From positions 1 through 58,570 of the forward strand of contig JAYMTA010000040.1 of the NCBI GenBank assembly GCA_036897625.1: a stretch of 58,570 nt of DNA. The letters run 5' to 3'. This DNA is from Pelargonium cotyledonis (lineage: Eukaryota; Streptophyta; Magnoliopsida; Geraniales; Geraniaceae). How positions within the stretch are numbered: the stretch's first letter is position 1; every line of letters starts with the position of its first letter. Under the pieces are notes generated by a model, which worked only from the letters and a program-made list of their open reading frames with translations, did not search any database and was not told the origin of the DNA. The translations under genes were made by a program, and so were the position numbers. This document shows positions 27,813 through 37,970 of this stretch, piece by piece.

Positions 27813-28686
27813 GGAGTCATCCTAAGGGGCCAAGACTTAAAATTTGGTTAGGTTGAAAAATGTTTGGAGTCATATGCTCCCAAAGCTCACCTTGACAAAA
27901 TTCGTCAAGACCTTTGTCACAGCCTCGCCAAGGCTCCCTTAAGCGAGCCTCCGCCCGAAACTAAGTCTCACACTTAAAATAAATTCAACTTCCCCGTGGA
28001 GGTAGAAATCTCAATTACCCACTGGGAACCCCATCAAAAGATTTAAGACTACAAGTTCCAAGGGCCCTCTGTGTACCCACTTGGAAGATTGAAGACTTCA
28101 ATTCTCAATAGCCCTCCTCGTCCCCCATTGGAATATCTAACGAAGCAAAGCTAGCACAAGATCATGATTTTACTCCAACGCGAAAACTGATAAATCAATG
28201 TCATTAAGAGTGGGGGCCAACTGATGCTATCAAAAAAATCATAAGTCTCACAACGAATGAAAATAGCGACGTGTGACCACCTTGGCAATGCATAGGCAAC
28301 CCGGTTCCGATTAATGTGATTACAATTGACACATGACCCAAAAAGCGTCAAAGCCTTGAGATCAAACATATGAGGCTCCAAATCATCCTCGAAGTGAACA
28401 GAGCAAGCAGGAACTCCCGAATGCCTCAAAAAATAAAGATCAACTCGACACATACCAGATGTTGCTGCATTAATACCCATTTTCGCGGCAATGGTGCTTG
28501 TATGGTCGAACAAACAGCTTGTCCCACTAGACAAGCAAGCAAGACTTGTTTGGGCCAGTGTCGCGGCAACAACATGAAATGTCGCGGCATTCATTCTTTT
28601 CCCGTCCAAGACCAGACATGTGGTCTTTGTCTCACTTCGCGATATGCAATCCTTGTCCATCAATGATCATGTGCTCATTTTTCCTA

Positions 28687-28840
28687 CTCCATGACAAGTC
28701 ACTCTTGTCCCCTCCCAACACGCGACCCTTGTCCCTCCATGACAAATGACTCTTGTCCTGCTTCGCTACATGCGACCCTTGACCCTCCATGAAAAATGAA
28801 TCTTGTCCCATTCTATGACAAGTGATCCTCGTTCATGAAC
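28687..28840. repeat. Degenerate ~48-50 bp tandem repeat inside the LTR-like segment
   Basis: Variants of ccatgacaagtcactcttgtcc start near 28689, 28737 and 28787, with a shorter fourth copy near 28813. Between them lie variants of acatgcgacccttg. The copies are diverged, so this is an old array in the inferred U3 region. Confidence 0.7.
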
Positions 28841-30204
28841 CATGAAAGCTCTCTTATTTCCTCACGAAGCATCAAGCCTCCCCGCGGAGCATTAGCCTCA
28901 CGCGAATCATAATTCTCTTCACAAGCCAAAGACAATAAGAAGCTTCCCATTAGTAAAGAAACTCACAACACTAAAAGAAATTCATTAAGTGTTATATGAT
29001 AGTCTCCCACGACGCATGGTCCCTCTGCAAAGCACAAGTCCCTGCGAAATGTGGAGCTAAAGGCTTAAAAGTGGCTCCAGACATACACAATGTCGCAACA
29101 TATGTTCGCCTCAACACCACAATCATGCCGCATATGTTCAAGAGTCTCCCCATCAACCCTAGGTGACCCATGAAAAACCAACACCCTTCCACAAGGTTCT
29201 CACAAGCCCGAAACATCACCAAAATGCTTTCAAGGTGCACCAACAAGTCACTATGACATCAACACTCTCAAACTCCCATGACGTTGTCCCGCGAGAGAGA
29301 GGCTCACAAATGATTCGGTGAGTCATCTCATCATGCGAGAAGCGTATGGGACTCACTAACATCTCCGACACGCTTGAGCAACGCATCCAGATAGCAAGAA
29401 GCCCAACATCACAAAATGGGCTTAGTGGGCCCAAGTTGGCCAAATGGGCTTAGATGAGCCTCACACTTTCCAACCACCAATCATTTATTGACATGTGACA
29501 TTGGTTGGTAAGAGTCTATAAATACACCATTCTTGGTAAGAAAGAGGATCCCAATTTCATTTCCCACATTTACTTATCTCTCTAGAAAAGCTCTCTAGAG
29601 TTCTCTTATTACCTACAATGACTTACTCTCACACTGAAAGCGTCGTCTCAGACACACCACCTCGGGTTCTTTTTTTTTTGTGTGTGTTGTCTTTACGCAG
29701 TACATAAGACCGCAAGGCTATACACATGCATTTGCTTGGAAGGAGAACACTTTGAGACTTGAGAACATTTGACACTTAGAAGAATTTGAACACTTAGACT
29801 AGACACTCTTGCTTATGTGGAAAAGGAGACACTACACTTATAGTGTGTTTGGATTGACCAAGTCAAAACAACCACATCAACAATCAATCATTGAATTATT
29901 GCGATCAAAGCAATAACTAGAGTATTTCTAGTAGAACGTCCTTCACAATCCCCAGAGACATATAATAAAGAAGTGAATGTCTAGTGAAAGTTCTTGTAAA
30001 TCTAATTACGGTCTACTTGTATACATAAAGGTCTATTGTAAACTCTAAAAATGCGTCTAACTTAATTCTGAGATCGATCGCAGCAGATATGACTCGACAT
30101 TGCTGTATAATTTTTGATTTACCATAACAAATGTGGATCATGCTTACTATATATTTTTTATTAATCAACGTAATCTTTGCACTTCATGCATTTCACTCTT
30201 TAGG

Positions 30205-30405
30205 CTTGAAGAGCATTATGAGCTTGAAGACTACCACAAGAGCTACAATATTCTCCATAGGGGTTACCTCTCATGGAAAGAGTTTCTGAAGAACATCCAG
30301 CAAGTCCTAAAGTTCATAGACAAACACTACATTCACCGACCAAACAAGTTTCTCCTCAAATGCGATAGACTTTATGTTAGAAAACAAAGTAATAAATCGA
30401 ATTGA
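30205..30405 (+). pseudogene. Exon-like coding fragment of unknown origin
   Basis: A pyrimidine-rich tract ending in the acceptor-like tttcactctttag is followed by a frame that stays open for about 66 codons to a TGA at 30403-30405. The peptide begins LEEHYELEDYHKSYNI and later contains KFIDKHYIHRPNKFLLKCDR. Its composition is balanced and less AT-biased than the surroundings, which suggests a former last exon. No upstream exons were found, because the preceding 2 kb is retrotransposon sequence. It could be the stranded end of a gene cut by the insertion, or captured sequence. I do not recognise the family and assign no function. Confidence 0.4.
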
Positions 30406-30858
30406 AATTCGTTACCGATGGATTGAGTTGAGAACGAGGTGTCTTCCAACACTTTACTACTGCAAGGGCTGTATAACAACCCAAACGGCCAAACAGCCCT
30501 TTAAACTTTTGGTTGAATGAATTTATATTTTCTCTCAATAAAATAAGAACAGTTCAAGCCCACGAGGAGCTGAGAGAACAATTGTTTATCCTCGAACGGT
30601 ACAGCAACACACATACCTTCTCTCTGCACATTTACATTCAAAAATTGAAGACACACCCAACTCAACGGCAGCGACAGTACAATCTTCACCGTTGTCCTTG
30701 TCGCCACCGCCACCTTCAAAATCTGAGCTTCCACCAACAAATCCCAAACCCATTGCGCCTTCACTCCACAGATCTACTCCTTCCCTACCTCTCCACATCT
30801 CCTAAACTTTCGGGATCGTCACCACATTACCATCTAATTTCTAGCCATTTTTGGTGAA

Positions 30859-30885
30859 ATGAGCTCTCGCCATTCTGGAGCTTGA
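30859..30885 (+). promoter_or_regulatory. Short upstream ORF in the WRAP73 5' leader
   Basis: An ATG at 30859 opens an eight-residue frame (MSSRHSGA) that stops at 30885, 18 bases before the main start at 30904. If the transcript starts upstream of 30859, ribosomes would meet this uORF first, so it could lower or condition translation of the main frame. The sequence is certain; the effect is inferred. Confidence 0.5.
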
Positions 30886-30903
30886 CACTGCAGCGATAGC
30901 GAA

Positions 30904-33900
30904 ATGGAGTTCACTGACACCTTCAAACAGACCGGTCCCTGTTGCTTCTCCCCCCACGCCCGCTACATCGCCGTTGCCGTCGATTACCGCCTCGTGATTC
31001 GCGATACCCTGTCCTTTAAGGTACTCCCATCCCATGGAATTTATGTTTTATTGTTTTTCTAATTCTCTGGGTTTTGGTACATTTGTAGCTCACTTTGATT
31101 TTTTTTGAAAAAAAAGTTTTTTTCTGTGTCGGGTTTCTAATTGGTCAGAATTTGAAGGGTGTTTTCTTGGCAGCCAAACGGTCTATAACTGAGCTGCATT
31201 CTCCCCTATTTTCAGAATTGAACATTTTGCAATTGATCTGAAAAGCTACTTCAAATGGTGCTAAGAATTTTTGGGTTTTCTTAGTTTTTGTGCAACCATT
31301 TTGGAACTCTCATAGGAGTATCTGGGACACAAGACTACACACTTGTTCATTTAATTTGACCATGTTGAGATCAGTCTACTTTGAACCAGCTGAGCACTTC
31401 ACCCCATAGCAGCCAGAAATGTAATACTAGTTGGGATTTGGAAGTTTGGGTTCCATATGGACCATTTTAGCTGTAATCATGGCTAGTACATGTGAAGTAT
31501 GCGTTTTTCTCTATTTTCATAGCTATTGATAAATGGTATAAAGTACTAGATCTTGATGTTAGGAATTGACACTGCTTAACATGTTTGTAGTGGTGATTAG
31601 AGTTCTCTTTAAATAGGGTAAATAAGTATACTGCCCATTTCCACTTTTCTATTATGTATGTTGGCTTAAGCTTTATTTCATTAATATTATGCACAACTTC
31701 CCTCTGACCAATAGATTGAGCTGCTGAACGCAATTTTGTGTATCGATATGGTGAATGTATATTACATTCTCCGGTGCAGGTTGTGCAGTTATTTTCATGC
31801 TTGGATAAGATAAGCTATATTGAATGGGCCCTTGATTCTGAATACATACTTTGTGGTCTCTATAAAAGGCCAATGATACAGGCATGGTCGTTGACCCAAC
31901 CTGAGTGGACATGTAAAATAGATGAAGGTCCTGCTGGCATTGCTTATGCTAGGTGGAGCCCTGACAGTCGTCACATACTTACTACATCAGATTTCCAGTT
32001 GCGCTTGACCGTTTGGTCATTATTGAACACAGCATGTGTACATGTCCAGTGGCCTAAGCATGCTTCCAAGGGGGTTTCGTTCACCAAAGACGGAAAATTT
32101 GCTGCTGTTTGCACTAGACGTGACTGCAAAGACTACATTAATCTTCTTTCTTGTCATACATGGGAGATAATGGGTGTTTTTGCTGTGGACACATTGGATT
32201 TAGCTGATATTGAATGGTCGCCAGATGACAGTTCTATAGTGATATGGGATTCACCACTTGAATACAAGGTACTAACATAACACCTTCACTGGTCTTATTA
32301 TAAAAAAAGTAATTATTTCATACCCAACGTGTGCATTCTCCACTGAAGTAGTGCCTGAATCACGCAAACCACAATGCTTTGACGTGTTAGTTTATCTATA
32401 TAACAGTTGGGCAAAGTTTATATAACCTATGATTTAAGATTAGTTTTTATTTGCATGAATCTTCATATTATTTAAAATGATTCAATAGTTTCAGTACTTG
32501 TGTTTTTTTTTAAAGGGTTAAAGTTAAAATGGTCATCCAATTCTGCACAAGTAAGTTACGTATTTCTTCATCTATTCTTAAAAGCACCACTGATCTTTAT
32601 AATACCAGTTCTCATCACACATGTCCAAAAACATTTTTATTTAACTCTGGTTTGGTCTCGTATGCCGCACGTGTGTTAATCTCTGATAATCGACTGCTTG
32701 TTCAAAATTTGAGATTAAGTGAAAGTTGAATTATAGGTACAATTTTTAGGGATAATTACGAATTACTACACATCTATGATGTTCCAAAACACATGAATAC
32801 ACTTTTTGATTTCCATCACAATTTATTGCCCACTTTCCGATATGCATGCTTAGTTGGAGGATCATTTGAGTCATTAGTTTTGTTCGTTAGGAATAAATTA
32901 TCTACTCATATGTGGAGTGTCCTTACAAAAAAAAAGTTATATGAAGAGAGCGTGTGAAGGTGATCTAAATATTGACATTTAAGCTCTCTTCTCTTGCTCT
33001 ATGAGGCAATGACACATTCAAGAGCAACATATTCGTGTTGGATTCGCGAATCAGATACAATTCATGCTGATTCATTCTGAATACATGTTGAATATGCAGA
33101 TTTGGTTTAAATTTAAAAGATAAATAAAGATTTGTTTACATATTAATTAGATGGAGTGGTAATATGTTTGTTGTTTTGGACATTATTGAACTCTAATATA
33201 ATTAAAAGTATGTATAATATATATTTATAATAAAAAATTACGTATCCTATCAAATCATATCCTACATTTTTTAAAAATTGTGAATCATGTGTCCAAATCG
33301 CGCTGCAAAGGGTGTCTGTGTTTCAACATTGGTGCCTCCTAGATTTTGGTACATAGTCCTCTCATTGCATAAATAAATAAATACATAATTAATCGTATCT
33401 TGTGATCAATTTTGTGTGTGGGGCTTGTCAAACACAATCCTATTGAAGTTTTGATGCAATTTTCATTGCAAAAGATATTTGGTAGGAAAAGCTAATCGTT
33501 ATGTTTTTTGATTAAGGTTTTAATATACTCGCCAGATGGGAGGTGTCTATTTAAATATCAAGCATATGAAAGTGGGCTGGGGGTCAAAAGTGTTTCGTGG
33601 TCTCCATGTGGTCAATATCTAGCAGTGGGTAGTTATGACCAGATGTTTCGGGTATTGAACCACTTGACATGGAAAACATTTGCTGAGTTCTTACACTTAT
33701 CCAGTGTACGGGGTCCTTGTTGTGCTGCTGTTTTCAAGGTAAGTTGTCCTTTATTCTTTTCAGTTATAAGAGATCATAATGATTTAATTTGTCGTAGATA
33801 TATTTACTTTTTGCTCGTTGAAATAACAGGAGGTAGATGAGCGATTGGAATTTAATATGTCTGAATTATGTTTGAGTGATGATCTCATGCAAGGTCATTC

Positions 33901-35497
33901 TGGTAAGTGATGTTGATTATATATTTAATGAGTGGCTTGCCCATCTGTTTCTCAACCTACTGAAGGCTTAAACATGAAAACAGTGTGATGCTGTTTACTT
34001 CTTTGGCTGGTTGGTTAGTGACCTTATGATCTGCATATGTATATTGTTTTAGTATTCTTAGTCACTTCATGTTCAATTGCTTTTATCCATGAGTTTGATT
34101 TAAATTCTAGAAAGTGTAAACTTCTGCTATAGTCTGTCTTAGTGGTAATTGATTTTGCATAAATTGGTTTCTTGTCTCAAATCTTTGGATTCTGCAAGCA
34201 TAGTTTCTGTTGTCATAGAAGCTTGAACAATTTTCAGATTTGGTTGGTTGCTTACACAGTATTCTTGGAGTAAAGTTGGATTAGAATCTAAGTTGCCATT
34301 GATGTAACCAGAACAACTCTGGCAAAGCTGTTTGTTCAATTTAAGCAGCAACTTAAATACTACTTTCATCCCAAAATGAGTGTCTTGTTTCTCTTAACAT
34401 TTTTTCTCCCAAAATGAGTGTTCTCTTTCTCTCTTATGAAGTTAGTTACACATGCATTACCAGTAATATCTCTATAATAAGTTAACTAATTATTTTCAAA
34501 AAGAAACACAAGACACTCATTCTGGGACAGAGGGAATATAAATTATTTTGCATGTCTGCCCTTTTCTGCTAGTTGCTTGATTTTGCAAATTTTTAGTATT
34601 TGATCTTTCTAATTATTCTAAAGTAATTCTTCCTTTTCTCCCAATTAGATGCTCAAGAAGGACACCTCCGAATTAGATATGATGTTATGGATGTCCCTAT
34701 TACCTTGCCTTTTCAGAAGCCTCCTGCTGACAAACCAAACCCTAAGCAGGGAGTTGGTAAGTGTCTCCATTCTCAAGGGCTATACGATGAAACCAATACA
34801 TACCGTAAAAGCTGTCTATATTCTGGATTTCATGTTGATGTAGGAGATGTACTAAGGTAGCGTTTGTATTAGAGTTTTTGTTCAGGAATGGGAATGTGAA
34901 TGAAATACTCAGTATTCATGTTTTAAATGGGATTGTTTGGTCATGAAAATGGCTTTGGAATGTTGAATCTCATTCACATTGCCATTCTTGATTCCCATTC
35001 CCATTTCAAAAAAGATAATCTGAATGCTACCTTAATGTCCTGATTAGCAGCTCAATCATCAAAGAGTTTTAGCCTACATTCAGATTGGATTTTAACATTG
35101 ACTTGGTTAACTGACTCTAATTGCAGGTCTTTTGTCATGGAGCAACGATAGCCAATATATCTGTACTCGCAATGATAGCATGCCAACTGCTCTCTGGATA
35201 TGGGACATGCGCCATCTCGAGCTTGCTGCCATCTTAGTGCAGAAAGACCCTATCCGAGCAGCAGCTTGGGATCCCACATGCACACGACTTGTTCTTTGCA
35301 CCGGAAGTTCTCACTTGTATATGTGGACTCCTTCAGGTGCTTACTGTGTGAGTATTCCTCTGCCGCATTTCAACATAGCCGACTTAAAATGGAATTCAGA
35401 TGGGAGCTGTGTTCTTCTCAAGGACAAGGAGTCATTCTGCTGTGCCGCCGTCCCTCTATTACCTGAGGAATCCAGTGAATATAGCTCCGATGATTGA
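30904..35497 (+). CDS. WRAP73: WRAP73/WDR8-like WD-repeat protein
   Basis: Six exons join in frame: 30904-31020, 31780-32268, 33517-33738, 33830-33902, 34649-34756 and 35127-35497, giving 459 residues, the usual length for WRAP73/WDR8. The N-terminus MEFTDTFKQTGPCCFSPHAR and repeated W-S-P-D units (ARWSPDSRHILTTSDF, IEWSPDDSSIVIWD, VSWSPCGQYLAVGSYDQ, LSWSNDSQYICTRND) mark the seven or so WD blades. The acidic tail ESSEYSSDD ends the protein. Known members act with SSX2IP/Msd1 at microtubule-organising sites: the spindle pole in fungi, the centrosome in animals, and cortical microtubule nucleation sites in plants, where the Msd1-Wdr8 complex anchors new microtubules. The start is the first ATG giving the conserved N-terminus. 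The frame is intact. Confidence 0.93.
34358..34538. mobile_element. Stowaway-like MITE in WRAP73 intron 4
   Basis: The left end ctactttcatcccaaaatga, then gtgtcttgtttctc, is matched by an inverted right end agaaacacaagacactcatt, then ctgggacagagggaa. These resemble the CTCCCTCYGTCCCAAAATNAGTGTC termini of Stowaway (Tc1/mariner) MITEs. A TA dinucleotide flanks each side, as expected. The element is about 180 bp and non-coding. A second inverted copy of the subterminal word (ccaaaatgagtgttctcttt) lies just inside the left end. Confidence 0.85.
34855..35032. mobile_element. Second MITE, in WRAP73 intron 5
   Basis: The left end AGGTAGCGTTTGTATT and the right end ctgaatgctacct are inverted repeats: the reverse complement of the right end is AGGTAGCATTCAGATT. 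The subterminal region also inverts (ggaatgggaatgtgaatg against ttcacattgccattcttgat). TA or TAA flanks both ends, so the superfamily could be Tc1/mariner or PIF/Harbinger; I cannot decide. It is about 178 bp and lies within 300 bp of the Stowaway element. Confidence 0.75.
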
Positions 35498-37698
35498 GGC
35501 ATGTTACTTGTTTTCTTGGCATTTTTAACTTCCTGAGCAGTTTTATTTGTCTCATTGTAAGATATTATAATGTGAGGTTTGCCATTTGATGTAGCTTTGA
35601 ATGCAGTAACTATGTAGTCTTGCTTGCATTGCATATTTGGATGTTTGTGTTTAAAATGGCTTCAGCCTTTAAATATCAAATCTTATGATTCAGCCGCAAA
35701 AATCTGGGCCTTACTGCTGAGGTGGGCTGGACTGGACTCAATTAGCTATATTGGGTCATGATGATTTGCCCATATTCAATCCTAATTCGTATTTTGATTC
35801 AATTTGGTTCATAAACGATAATCACACCGTTAAGTAAAATATAGTACGTACGTATGCATTGAAATTCATCTCCAATGTGAGAATGAACTTCTCTACCATG
35901 ATAAATAAGTGTACTAAAATGTATCATATATATCTCTTGTAAGGGTTTGAATATGGAAAATGTTTGTTTTTGCCTTGTCCAACTTTTTAGTACGATGACC
36001 CTAGAGAGGATTTGAAGAGAATTGTGTAAAATTATTCAATTGAAGTCATTTTTGTCATTTAAGAAATATGTTATTTATATTTATCGAGATTGGATGGATA
36101 CCACAATTAAATAATTGATTTGTGATAATGTCACTATAGAACCATGATGATGTCGTGATAAAATTGTCATTTTTAGACCAAACCATGAGGGGGAGGAGTC
36201 CAACATGTTACCTTTAAGACATACCTCATTGTGGAGCACAGCCAAGTTATGAGACCTTAATTGTCAACGAAACGTAATTTTAAGTGATGCAGACGTTAAG
36301 AATGGTCTTCCTACATGACATAACCTTCTTTAATCATGTAGTGAGAGTTCATCATCGTAGTGTTTAGTGAACACAATATTGGAGGCACCAAGGAGATCCT
36401 AAAGTGAGTAGGTAAGCCGTTGATGAATAGACTAAGTCAATGGTGAAAAGGAGGCAAGAGAGTTGAGTACGAGTTCTAGAAGACTATCGTCATGGCAATG
36501 TGAGTTTAAAAGCATAACGCTTCGATGAGGCATTTTAAAGACCCCAATATTCAAGTTATTTATTGGATACTTATAATCATAAGTGGATGAGAAATCGTTT
36601 AAAAATTCTTTAAAAGAGGCGACAACCTTTCAAAAATTTATAGTTTATGATCAAATTTCGACAAGCATAAATGAGAGATGACCTTAAAGAGATAGATGCT
36701 TGAAATGGTGTTTGATGGATGTGATCTTAGAAGAGAATTTGGGAGTGACTACGACCAAATGTGAACATCGAGAAAACTCTAAAAATATTCTTTCTACTCA
36801 AACAAAATTAAATGGACTATTAGTGTAGCAAAGAGGATCCAAAAGAAGACAAAAACAAAGTGAGATGATCAAAATGGTCCTCTCCACGAGCGTGTAATTT
36901 AACCTGTGATCTTGAACTCCACTTTCTTACATTTCTACACATTTGTGTTTGACAATTTTCTTGGAATGTTTATTTTATCCAATCTTCATGCATTTACCCA
37001 GTCAATAGTCAACGAATACTGAATATTACTATGACAAAATAAGCATATGATGACTTTAACATTTGATCCGCACACCATCTTAAAATAAACAGTTTTACGA
37101 TACGGTATACTAGTAAATATCCTCGCAATGCATTGATGCTTGTATAATGCATTCTAGAAGAAACAATGCAACATGAGAACTACAATCTAAATCTATTCCT
37201 CGAATGCACAAATCATGAATAGACTCGGGAGGAAAAAAAGCCCAAGACATACCTACAAATATATTTTTCCCAAAAATTGGGATATTGCAATTAAAGAATT
37301 ATCATAAATTGTAATCAAACAGGTCCAACAAAAGAAAAAAAATCAGAAAAATCACACGGTAAACACCCACAAAACCACATTAAAAATGGGGCGATGAATT
37401 GCAATTGGTACCCATTACCTTATTTTTCACATCAAATATCCTCCATTTCCTCTCCCAAGCTCTCTTTCTCTGTCTCCTGTTCGCATCATAGCTAGGAGAC
37501 TTGAAAACAAGGAGGTTACTCAACGTTGTTGGTCTTGTCTTTAAGCTTCAATCGTACTTGTAACCGCTGTTGTCGATTTCAGCTTTTATCTTTACTGCGG
37601 TGGTCCTCAAAAAAGCCCTATGGAGTTCTTTGAACCTGCTCAAAGGGCTTCAATTCAGGGTTCTTGATGGATTGTGGAATGTGATTCACTGAACTGCA
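35498..37698. other. WRAP73 3' UTR, spacer and ARABIDILLO promoter/5' UTR
   Basis: The first ~150 bases after the WRAP73 stop are probably its 3' UTR. The middle (about 35750-37350) is AT-rich spacer without a supportable gene or transposon boundary. The last ~300 bases (about 37400-37698), with pyrimidine-rich ttcctctcccaagctctctt and similar runs, are probably the ARABIDILLO 5' leader. Confidence 0.45.
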
Positions 37699-37699
37699 G

Positions 37700-37967
37700 G
37701 TATGCACATTACTTGGATATAGCTGTTGATTGTTTTGTGTTGTGTTTTGATGTTTAGCTTTCGATGCTGCTGTTTTCTTAATGATGTTTGGGTCTGTAGT
37801 GTTTGAAAAATTGGAGCTTGTTGTTGTTGTTGCACTGGGTATTGAATGTTGTGGAGATTGAAGCATGCTCCATTTAGTGTTTTGTATTGTGTTGGATTGG
37901 TAATTTGGTTTCTGGGTTTTGGCTGTTTTAATAATATTGATGCATTTTGTTGCTGTTTGGGGATTAG
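37700..37967 (+). other. Likely 5' UTR intron of ARABIDILLO
   Basis: A donor-like gaactgcag|gtatgcac at 37699/37700 and an acceptor-like ggggattag at 37967, three bases before the start codon, frame a 268-bp T-rich segment with no coding frame on this strand. This fits a leader intron directly upstream of the ATG. It is inferred from splice signals only. Confidence 0.55.
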
Positions 37968-37970
37968 AGC

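Larger units (their letters stand above)
27594..30090 (+). mobile_element. 5'-truncated LTR retrotransposon remnant: 3' UTR plus 3' LTR
   Basis: Reading left to right there is a minisatellite (27594-27812), a spacer containing ccactgggaaccccatc, and a purine-rich tract aagagtggggg near 28205. Then comes a sequence starting TGATGCTATC at about 28222 that behaves like an LTR. It has a long U3, a TATA box TATAAATA at 29517-29524, and a polyadenylation-like aataaag at about 29973. The inferred LTR is about 1.7-1.9 kb; its 3' end was not fixed. No gag or pol frame, 5' LTR or target duplication was found, so only the 3' end survives. Tandem repeats between the coding region and the 3' LTR are known in Ogre/Tat-type Ty3-gypsy elements, which I take as the likely lineage. 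The open stretch at 28151-28663 (minus) lies within this LTR and is not considered a gene. Confidence 0.6.

Noticed and set aside
28151..28663. 170-codon minus-strand open frame
   Set aside because: It lies inside the inferred LTR, has no recognised domain, and overlaps other open stretches on the opposite strand. It is most likely chance.
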